Shown piece by piece: positions 13,700-19,781 of a stretch of 19,781 nucleotides of DNA (its first letter is position 1; every line of letters starts with the position of its first letter). Below the pieces are notes generated by a model. It searched no databases, was not told the origin of the DNA, and saw nothing but the letters and a program-made list of their open reading frames with translations. The position numbers were made by a program, and so were the translations under genes. The stretch is from the NCBI GenBank assembly GCA_001800075.1, contig MGUR01000076.1:12397-32177 (forward strand), in the 5' to 3' direction. The stretch is from Elusimicrobia bacterium RIFCSPLOWO2_01_FULL_59_12. Its GTDB lineage: Bacteria > Elusimicrobiota > Elusimicrobia > 2-01-FULL-59-12.

Positions 13700-16600
13700 T
13701 TAGGCTCTTTTCACCTTCGTGATCCGGCCGGCGATGTAATCCAGCATCATCTGGTTTTCGGCGTCCGGGGTGTGTCCCGTTGTCGCCGGTTCCCATACCC
13801 CCACGCCGCCCAGGCCGCCCGCTTCGGCTTTCATGACCCGCACCAGCGTCTCCTTGGGCACGGTGTTGATCATGTGATTGTCGCCTTCGCCGCCGAAGAT
13901 GAACTCCATGCTGACCTTGGCCTTGTGAAAGAGATGGTCGGTTTGATGCATGGGCATCGACCAGTCCCGGCAGATGCTCTGCTGGCTTCCGTAGCGGAAG
14001 TTGGACTGGTATCCCGTGTCCGCCGAGCGGGCCAGGCCGTCCGGCCGCGTCTGGTGCGCTTTGACCGAGCGCTCGGTGGCCATGAACGTCCCGTGCTTCA
14101 TCATGACGACCTGGTAAGGGTAGGCCGGGTTGTATCTGACGCGCAGCATGCAGCGCGAAACCTTGTAAAAGGGGTCGTCTTCTTTCCAGCCCCGGTAAGG
14201 ACGATCGGCGGGGTTGGCGTCGACATAGACGTAGTCCCCGTCGTTCAAGCCCATGTCCTTGGCCGCCCGCGGGTTGATATGGACCTGATGATCCCCCAGG
14301 CTGGCGGAGCGTTTGTCGGTGCGCCAGGGATCGCCGAAGTTCGAGTCCCAGAGAAGCTTCCAATCCGTGTCCGCCCAGGACGAGTGCACGGTGTGGCGGG
14401 ATTTCGGCGTCAGGCAGTAGAACCGGTAACCGGCTTCCCAGAGGAAGTTCTTCGTCTTTTTCGCTTTGCCCCACGGCAGCTTCACGTTTCGGACGGTGCG
14501 TTCGTCCCAGTGCTCCGCTTTCCGGGAGAGGCCGTAATCTTCGGGACGAATATAAGGGTTGGAAGAAACGATCACGTTGGGCAAGTAAGGCGTGGCCTCC
14601 GGCCCCTCCCGGTGGACGATGAAATTCTCGCCGTATTCGATCGCCTCCGGGATATCGCAGTAGGCGTTCAATCGTCCCGTGTCGGTATAGAAGGGGATGC
14701 TGTCATGGATCTGCTCATAGAAAGCGATGCGCGGGTAGGTGCGGAAAAGCATCAGCGCCGCCCCGGGCTCGCCGTATTTTCCGGCGAGGATATCGGCCAG
14801 CTTGTAGCCGCGCAGGGTGGAGGAGGCGTCGATGAGCCGCTGGATGTACACTTCGGGTTTTCCTTCCAGCGCGAATTTCCAGTAATCAAAGAACCGCCGG
14901 TCTTTCAGAAGCTCGCCCAGGCGCTTGGCCATCCCCGCCAGAATCATGACGTCGTCCCGCGAGTCAAAAAGCGGTTTGATGCCGCCTTTCCAGATCTGCA
15001 CGAACGGGTTGGAGCAGGAGGCCGTGATCTCATGGGTCTTCGTTTCCACCCACCAGTTCGCCGGGAAGGCGAAGTCCGAGTATTCGATGGAAGCGGTCAT
15101 CTGGATGTCGTTGGAGATGATGAGATCCACCTTGGGATTCACGTTTTTCACCATGTCGTAGGCGTGCTTGGCGTTGTTGATGAGGTTGACATTGGTAAAC
15201 CAGATGACCTTGGTGGGCGTGGGCATGTGGGTCTTGCCCGTAAAGACCTTGCGGCCGTACTTGGGCGTGTTCACGACCAGCGGCCGGTCTCCATGGTTCC
15301 AGTAGGCGACGGCTTCATCTCTGGCGTAGGGCTTGGCATGGATCTCTTTGCCGTCCGTTTTCGCCTTGAGTTCCGGGTGGAAGGTGTCCTCGGCCACCCA
15401 GGTCTTGAAGCCCTTGCCGGTCCAGGAGGAGCCTTGGAAGAGCGCGGCCTTGTAGTTGCCCGCCCAGGTGTAGTTGCCGGCGCCCGGCTTGCCGATATTG
15501 CCCGTGAGCATGAGCGGCAGGTAGATGGCGCGGTTGATGAGGGTGGCGTGGAACCAGTGGTTGATGCCCTCCCCGATGTGGATGGCGGCCGGCTTGATCT
15601 CGGCCAAGTCCTTGGCGAGGCCCTCGATCAAGTCCCGCGGCGCCTGGGTGATCTCGCAAACGGTGTCCAGGTCATAATCCTGGAGATTCAGCTTGTAGAG
15701 TTCCCAGAGCGTCTGGACCTCCACGTCCTCGCCGCTGACCAGCTTCACGCGGCCTTTCCACTCCAAGGCCGGATCCAGGCCGGCGGCGGCAAGTTTCTCT
15801 CCCACCTGATCGCGCGTCACCGCGACGGGCTTCTGGGCGCGCGCGTCCCAGACGACATAGTCCCCCAGCTTTTCATACTGTTCTTTCTTAAGGCCCTGTA
15901 ATTTGAAGCTGGCGCCGTTCCGGTCAAGAGCCGGTTTGTAGTTTGGAAAGATGTCGCTGGCGCGCAGGCGCTTCAGGGTGTCGGCGCGGACTAGAAGCGG
16001 CAGGTCGGTAAATTGTTTGACGAAGGTCTTGTCATACCACTTGCGGTCCATCAGGATCTTCGAGATCCCCAGGAAAAGCGCCCCATCAGTGGAAGGACGG
16101 ACCGGGATCCAGACGTCGGATTTGGTCGCGGGAGGAGAATACTCCGGGGTGATCGTGACGATCTTGGCCCCGCGCTCCATGCTCTCGATAAACCAGTGGG
16201 AATCCGGCATCTTGTTTTCCACGAGGTTCTTGCCGCACTGGATGTGAAGCTTGGTAAAACGCAGGTCATTGAAATCACAGTCCGCCGCCTGAAGGCCGTG
16301 AACGAACGGGTGGCCGGGCGCCTGGTCGCCGTGCCAGGTGTAGTTGTCCCAGCTGCGGCCGCCTTTGGCCTCTTCCGGCCCCACGCCGCGCGCGTGAACG
16401 TCGAGCAGCGCCAGGGTGCTGGCGAAGCGGTACATCCCGTATTTCCCGATGACTCCCAAAAGCCCCATGCCCCCGCGGCACTTGAAGGTGCGGGTGCCGG
16501 CGCCTTCCATGGCTTCCACCATTTCCGGCTCATAGCCTTCCGCAAGGAGACGTTTCTTCGCTTCCGGCCCGCTGTAATGCCTGGCGATCGCGATCATGCC

Positions 16601-17170
16601 GCGCGCGGCATAATCAAACGCCTCGTCCCAGGCGACCTTGAGGAATTCATCGCTCCCCCGGCTGTCGAATTTGTACCGGGCGCGGAGGTCGGGGGTCAAA
16701 TAGGGGAAGCCGTCATCCGCCCACGCTTTCCAGCCTTTCCGGAGGATGGGGTGCTTTAAACGGTAGGGGCCGTAAAGGCGCCGGTGGATGGATTGACCCT
16801 TGGGGCAGCCGCGCGGATTCCAGGCCGCCGTGGCCTGGTTCCCGTAGAGATCCTTGTATTGGCCCACGTCATAGTTCTGCTCCACGCGCGTAATGACGCC
16901 GTTTCGCACCATCGCGCGCAGGCGGCAGGCGTGGGTGTCGTTGGGAGAGCAGACGAAGGTGAAGGAGGAATCGTAGCGATACTGGTCGCGGTAGAGCTTT
17001 TCCCAATCGCGGGCGGGATAATAATCGAGCGGGTTATCCACGCTGACGATGGGTTTGAGAAGCGCAAAAAGCGGCTCGCTCGCGAAAAAGAGCGCCGCGC
17101 CGCTTCCCGACAGCTTGAGGAAGTCGCGACGTGAGATTTTTTTCCGGAGAAGTTTTTCAAGCGGATTCAA
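13700..17170 (-). CDS. nxrA-like: Molybdopterin catalytic alpha subunit, NXR-like (type II DMSO reductase family), Tat-exported
   Basis: A 1156-residue bis-MGD enzyme; the family interconverts nitrite and nitrate or reduces/oxidises related substrates. The N-terminus has the Tat motif SRRDFLKL (13-20). The FS0 cluster site reads C74-x3-D78-x3-C82-x39-C122, where NarG has His-Cys-Cys-Cys. Asp302 in ADCDFNDLRF aligns by eye with the molybdenum ligand Asp222 of NarG, 10 residues before CGKN. From memory the protein follows Nitrospira NxrA closely, e.g. NYTWHGDQ, YGRKVFTGKTHMP, YGENFIVHREGPEATPYLP and MPMHQTD. There is no membrane anchor. The start is a TTG (17170-17168): it follows the Shine-Dalgarno AAAGGAG by 6 bases and an in-frame stop lies just upstream. 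Whether it oxidises nitrite or reduces nitrate cannot be read from sequence. Confidence 0.93.
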   Translation of the reverse strand: MNPLEKLLRKKISRRDFLKLSGSGAALFFASEPLFALLKPIVSVDNPLDYYPARDWEKLYRDQYRYDSSFTFVCSPNDTHACRLRAMVRNGVITRVEQNYDVGQYKDLYGNQATAAWNPRGCPKGQSIHRRLYGPYRLKHPILRKGWKAWADDGFPYLTPDLRARYKFDSRGSDEFLKVAWDEAFDYAARGMIAIARHYSGPEAKKRLLAEGYEPEMVEAMEGAGTRTFKCRGGMGLLGVIGKYGMYRFASTLALLDVHARGVGPEEAKGGRSWDNYTWHGDQAPGHPFVHGLQAADCDFNDLRFTKLHIQCGKNLVENKMPDSHWFIESMERGAKIVTITPEYSPPATKSDVWIPVRPSTDGALFLGISKILMDRKWYDKTFVKQFTDLPLLVRADTLKRLRASDIFPNYKPALDRNGASFKLQGLKKEQYEKLGDYVVWDARAQKPVAVTRDQVGEKLAAAGLDPALEWKGRVKLVSGEDVEVQTLWELYKLNLQDYDLDTVCEITQAPRDLIEGLAKDLAEIKPAAIHIGEGINHWFHATLINRAIYLPLMLTGNIGKPGAGNYTWAGNYKAALFQGSSWTGKGFKTWVAEDTFHPELKAKTDGKEIHAKPYARDEAVAYWNHGDRPLVVNTPKYGRKVFTGKTHMPTPTKVIWFTNVNLINNAKHAYDMVKNVNPKVDLIISNDIQMTASIEYSDFAFPANWWVETKTHEITASCSNPFVQIWKGGIKPLFDSRDDVMILAGMAKRLGELLKDRRFFDYWKFALEGKPEVYIQRLIDASSTLRGYKLADILAGKYGEPGAALMLFRTYPRIAFYEQIHDSIPFYTDTGRLNAYCDIPEAIEYGENFIVHREGPEATPYLPNVIVSSNPYIRPEDYGLSRKAEHWDERTVRNVKLPWGKAKKTKNFLWEAGYRFYCLTPKSRHTVHSSWADTDWKLLWDSNFGDPWRTDKRSASLGDHQVHINPRAAKDMGLNDGDYVYVDANPADRPYRGWKEDDPFYKVSRCMLRVRYNPAYPYQVVMMKHGTFMATERSVKAHQTRPDGLARSADTGYQSNFRYGSQQSICRDWSMPMHQTDHLFHKAKVSMEFIFGGEGDNHMINTVPKETLVRVMKAEAGGLGGVGVWEPATTGHTPDAENQMMLDYIAGRITKVKRA

Positions 17171-17176
17171 CCTCGA

Positions 17177-17183
17177 CTCCTTT
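17177..17183 (-). promoter_or_regulatory. Ribosome binding site fixing the TTG start of the alpha subunit
   Basis: Minus-strand AAAGGAG lies 6 bases before the TTG at 17170. The frame has a TGA five codons upstream of that TTG and no ATG between, so this site decides the start and places the twin-arginine motif at residues 14-15. Confidence 0.8.
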
Positions 17184-17222
17184 CACTTGACCGCCATTGA
17201 ATGATTTTCGACGGATGCGGCG

Positions 17223-17240
17223 ATATGATCTGGATCATAT
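17223..17240. promoter_or_regulatory. Crp/Fnr-type operator palindrome upstream of the alpha subunit
   Basis: A perfect 8-base inverted repeat with a 2-base centre (ATATGATC-TG-GATCATAT). Its core TGAT-N4-ATCA equals the core of the FNR/DNR consensus TTGAT-N4-ATCAA. The centre lies about 61 bases upstream of the alpha start codon. A site at -41.5 would place the transcript start near 17190, about 20 bases before the start codon, with a weak -10 (AATCAT, 17206-17201). It also covers the last codon and stop of the hemerythrin gene. A related palindrome is found at 19766-19781. The regulator is not in the window. Confidence 0.6.
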
Positions 17241-17747
17241 TGCCCGGAAGCGCCGCATCAAACGTTCTTCTTTTTGAATGTGCGCGTGCAAGCCCCGGGC
17301 GAGGAAAAGTCCCTGCCGGCTCACGCGCTTTACGGCCGCTTTCGAGGCGGATTTTCGCGCGAAGATCAGCGCCGCCTTCCGCAGTTTGGCGAGCTCGCGG
17401 AGGAGGGCGGGATGTTCCGCCTGGATGCGCTCCAGCCGCGTCGTCAAACGAGGCGCATGCCGCTTCAAATAAGGGAATACGATTTTTTCCTCCGTTCGGA
17501 AGTGCGGCACGGTCTTGGCGATCAAGGGAGGGACAAACAAGCAAACTTCCCGCGCTTCGGAGGGTGCCCGCAGGGCCCCCCCGCGCTGCCAGCGCAGCAG
17601 AATCGACTTGAAACGCCGCAGGCGCGGCAGCACGTCACGATGATCTTTCTCCAAAAGGCGCATCGGAGCCCAGAGGATATGTCGACGGGATCTCTGCAGA
17701 AGGGGAATGCCGGCGGATCTTTCGTCCTGCTGGATGGAAGCGGGCAT
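17235..17747 (-). CDS. Hemerythrin-like (HHE) protein
   Basis: A 170-residue basic helical protein with the spaced His/Glu pattern of hemerythrin HHE domains: H36 in EKDHRDVL, H82-x3-E86 in HFRTEEKIVFPYL, H112 in EHPALLREL, and H156-x3-E160 in HAHIQKEERLM. These would bind a di-iron centre that senses or carries O2 or handles NO/peroxide. The Cys-rich N-terminal domain of YtfE/ScdA repair proteins is absent. It starts 28 bases after the radical SAM stop, so it is likely co-transcribed with it, and it ends over the palindrome before the alpha gene. The ATG at 17747 is the longest start; the ATG at 17663 would still keep all ligands. No strong ribosome binding site is seen for either. Confidence 0.82.
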   Translation of the reverse strand: MPASIQQDERSAGIPLLQRSRRHILWAPMRLLEKDHRDVLPRLRRFKSILLRWQRGGALRAPSEAREVCLFVPPLIAKTVPHFRTEEKIVFPYLKRHAPRLTTRLERIQAEHPALLRELAKLRKAALIFARKSASKAAVKRVSRQGLFLARGLHAHIQKEERLMRRFRAI

Positions 17748-17775
17748 GGCTCAAAGGTAGGAAGAACCCATATCT

Positions 17776-19725
17776 TCAGGGCGTCGCGTCTGCCGGGACG
17801 CAGCGCATCTGCAAAGCGCCCAGCGTGGTGAAAGCGGTGAAGTCGTAGGCGGCCGGAAGAACGACGCGGATGCGGTGCCGGTACTCAGAAAGGCTTTTGC
17901 CGAGATGGGCCAGCGCCTCTTCTTCAGAGGCCTTCAGGCGATTCAAATCCAGCACCAGACGTTCGCGCCGGCGCGTCAAAGCGTTCTTGAGCTTATCGGC
18001 CAGCTGCTCGGCGCCGGACACCGCCAGGCGCCCTTCGATCCGGACCCAGATGGTCGCTTCAGGCCGCAGTTCGACCCGCACCTGATGACCGGCAGGATCC
18101 TCCCGGTGCAGGCGGCGCCAAAGCCGCGCCGGGATCGACTCCTCCGGCATGCGGAACGTGTGCCGCACCAGGCGCGGGTGCTGAAAAAATCCAAGCTTGA
18201 GCGTCAGGCCCGACCAAGCGGCAAGCAGCACGCCCGCCGCGGACTCAAAACGGTGCCGCCATGTCGGCTGGCCCAGGGCCGCGTACACCCGCTTTTCAAG
18301 CTCCCCCACCCAGCGGCGGACCTCAGGCGTCGGGCCCAAAAGACGGCCGGCGAGAAAAACGGCGTAAGACCGGCGAATTTCAAACGCATAACGCTCGGCC
18401 TTCATGCGCAGGAAAACGTTCGGGCTCTCCTTGAGTTTGAGGTGCCCCAACAGCCATGTCTCAAGCGCCCGATAGATGGAGGGGCCCAAGCGTTGAAAAT
18501 CTTTCTCAAAGCAATCTTTTTGGGCCGCCTCAATGGCCGCGGGAGTCATGCTGGGGTGCTGGACCATCGCCCGGAAACCCGTACAGGCGCGGTAGTAGCG
18601 CTCCCGGTCATCGGCGAGGTCCCGGTGCAGCAGATTTTCCTGCATGATCCGGTCATAGAAAGGCGTTCCCGGCGTGGGGCCATAGATCAGGAACTGCGCC
18701 AGCGCCGGTTTTAAGGCAAAAAGCCCCGAGCGCTCCTGTTCGATGATCTCCGGCGTCTGATAAGGGAACCCCACGATCATGGAGGCCAGGATGGTGATCC
18801 CGTGCTCGCGAAACTCCCGGAAAATCTCCTCGATGGGGCGGCCGGACTGTTTGGCGTAGCCGGAGCGCGTTCCTTCGTACCCGATCCAGAAGCCGTCGAT
18901 TCCCATTTCGAGGATCTCGGTCACCGTGTACTGGCTGATGGCGCGGATGCTGGAGAAACAAAAAATGGAAATCGCCCGTCCCGCCGCCAGGGCGCAGTCC
19001 CTGAGTTCCATCGCCCGTTTCTTGTTAAGAAGAAAATCCTCGTCCAGGACGACCATGGACATCTCCGGTTCCATGTCGAGATAACGTTCGATGACGTTGT
19101 AGATGTCCCGCCCCGTGGGCAGGAGCCGCACGTGCTTGCGCTTGAAAAAGTACGAGGTGCAGCAAAAATCGCAGCCGTTGGGGCACCCCAAGCCGGCGAA
19201 GACCATGCCGGTCCGCGAGGCCTCTTTGCCGAAGATGCGCATGCGGCTGACGGTCAGCGGATGGCGGTACGGCATCGAGATGGGCGGCTCTTCGAGGAAG
19301 CGGCGCATGAAGGCGACCCCTTCTTCCCGGCAGACGGCGTCGCTGTGGGGGGCCAGCACCTCATCGGACAGGACCGTCCCGTAGCCGCCCAGGACAATCT
19401 TGGAGTCCGGCGAATGTTCCCGGATGAGCGCGACCACCTGTTTCATGCGGTGGAACGTCGCCAGAAGAAAAGACACGCCCACCACGTCGTAACCCTGGTG
19501 CAGCTCGCGGATCAGCTCTTGGGAGGTGGGGTACTGCAGGACGGTCGTGGACGCGTCGAGGTTTTCGGCGATGTACTCCAGCGAGAAATGGATGTGGTTG
19601 GCGCGGGGGCTGAAAGCCCCTTGCGCGCGGGTGACCTGGCCGAAGAGAAGTTCATAGCCCACGCTCGGGGCGTCGCCGTATTTCTCGCCGAGCGGCCGAC
19701 AGATGCTGGTTAAGAGAACCTTCAT
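17776..19725 (-). CDS. B12-binding-type radical SAM protein with C-terminal STAS-like domain
   Basis: A 649-residue protein. Residues 1-150 look like a cobalamin-binding Rossmann domain (YDVVGVSFLLATFHRMKQVV, then KIVLGGYGTVLSDEVLAPHSDAV cut at 20 here by family convention as GGYGTVLSDEVL and HSDAV). The canonical DxHxxG of cobalamin enzymes is not visible. The radical SAM cluster is C181-x3-C185-x2-C188 in GCPNGCDFCC, followed by a barrel with IDGFWIGYEGTRSGYAKQ and MIVGFPYQT. Residues about 380-545 are a helical region. Residues about 548-640 resemble a STAS/anti-anti-sigma fold (VRIEGRLAVSGAEQLADKL, then RLVLDLNRL). The ATG at 19725 gives a standard MKVLLTSICRPLG start but lacks an obvious Shine-Dalgarno. 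The substrate is unknown; modification of a lipid or cofactor is possible. Confidence 0.82.
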   Translation of the reverse strand: MKVLLTSICRPLGEKYGDAPSVGYELLFGQVTRAQGAFSPRANHIHFSLEYIAENLDASTTVLQYPTSQELIRELHQGYDVVGVSFLLATFHRMKQVVALIREHSPDSKIVLGGYGTVLSDEVLAPHSDAVCREEGVAFMRRFLEEPPISMPYRHPLTVSRMRIFGKEASRTGMVFAGLGCPNGCDFCCTSYFFKRKHVRLLPTGRDIYNVIERYLDMEPEMSMVVLDEDFLLNKKRAMELRDCALAAGRAISIFCFSSIRAISQYTVTEILEMGIDGFWIGYEGTRSGYAKQSGRPIEEIFREFREHGITILASMIVGFPYQTPEIIEQERSGLFALKPALAQFLIYGPTPGTPFYDRIMQENLLHRDLADDRERYYRACTGFRAMVQHPSMTPAAIEAAQKDCFEKDFQRLGPSIYRALETWLLGHLKLKESPNVFLRMKAERYAFEIRRSYAVFLAGRLLGPTPEVRRWVGELEKRVYAALGQPTWRHRFESAAGVLLAAWSGLTLKLGFFQHPRLVRHTFRMPEESIPARLWRRLHREDPAGHQVRVELRPEATIWVRIEGRLAVSGAEQLADKLKNALTRRRERLVLDLNRLKASEEEALAHLGKSLSEYRHRIRVVLPAAYDFTAFTTLGALQMRCVPADATP

Positions 19726-19765
19726 ATTAAACGTGCATAGGGTAGCTTTCCCGAGGCGCGCCCAC

Positions 19766-19781
19766 TATGACGGCCGTCATA
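19766..19781. promoter_or_regulatory. Second Crp/Fnr-type palindrome, upstream of the radical SAM gene
   Basis: A perfect 16-base palindrome, TATGACGG-CCGTCATA, at the very edge of the window; it may continue beyond it. Its design, TATGAC-N4-GTCATA, matches the site at 17224-17239, TATGAT-N4-ATCATA. Its centre lies about 48 bases before the radical SAM start codon. It could serve that gene, a divergent gene outside the window, or both. Confidence 0.55.

Noticed and set aside
13604..15901. A 765-codon open frame on the plus strand opposite the alpha subunit gene
   Set aside because: It lies wholly antisense to strongly conserved coding; its composition (rich in Gly, Val, Arg, His, with no recognisable domain) is what GC-rich codon bias produces on the opposite strand.
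12198..17170. Calling the alpha and beta subunits NarG and NarH (cytoplasmic respiratory nitrate reductase)
   Set aside because: The alpha subunit has a twin-arginine signal, a Cys-Asp FS0 pattern and NXR-like sequence, and no NarI or NarK is nearby; a gamma-type haem-b protein is present instead.
17223..17240. Reading the dyad after the hemerythrin gene as a rho-independent terminator
   Set aside because: The stem is AT-rich with only a 2-base centre and no T run follows on either strand; an operator fits better.

Overview
This is a GC-rich window, densely coded and almost entirely on the minus strand. It looks like chromosome from an uncultivated Gram-negative bacterium with a respiratory lifestyle. 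The evidence for that is Tat-exported molybdoenzyme parts, haem-c proteins with secretion signals, TatA and TatC. I cannot name the phylum from sequence alone. By memory, the catalytic subunits resemble the nitrite oxidoreductase (NXR) group of Nitrospira, Nitrospina and anammox bacteria. Candidate-phylum bacteria also carry relatives of that group. No tRNA, rRNA, IS element, CRISPR or integrase was seen.

Layout, in the direction of minus-strand transcription (right to left). (1) 19766-19781: a perfect palindrome at the window edge, upstream of a B12-type radical SAM protein with a STAS-like tail (17776-19725). (2) A hemerythrin-like protein (17235-17747). (3) A second palindrome of the same design (17223-17240). 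It sits just upstream of a molybdoenzyme gene set: an NXR-like catalytic alpha subunit with a Tat signal and a TTG start (13700-17170), a small conserved protein (13435-13698), an NXR/NarH-like iron-sulfur beta subunit (12198-13451), a TorD-type chaperone (11572-12201), a haem-c/beta-propeller protein (10220-11575), and a gamma-like haem-b domain fused to a cytochrome c (9063-10202). (4) tatA (8824-9042). (5) A structured 130-base leader (8694-8823), then a molybdenum-cofactor run: moaD, moaE, moaC, mogA, moeA, mobA, moaA. (6) A TauE/SafE permease, tatC and an FMN-barrel protein of unknown role, ending at 1033. A convergent EamA transporter (83-961, plus strand) lies beyond the end of the run.

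The genes form one coherent programme. The Moa/Moe/Mob enzymes make bis-MGD, the TorD protein probably guards folding of the alpha subunit, and TatA/TatC export the folded complex. In the periplasm the alpha-beta-gamma enzyme would interconvert nitrite and nitrate (or act on a related oxyanion). It would pass electrons through beta iron-sulfur clusters and gamma haem b directly to the fused cytochrome c domain. No NarI-like membrane subunit is present. Spacing is very tight: there are several ATGA, GTGA or TGATG junctions and two 17-base overlaps with the Shine-Dalgarno inside the upstream gene, so translational coupling is likely. The shared TATGAY-N4-RTCATA palindromes suggest that one Crp/Fnr-family regulator controls both the radical SAM/hemerythrin genes and the enzyme genes. 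The direction of the reaction and the true substrate cannot be read from the sequence.
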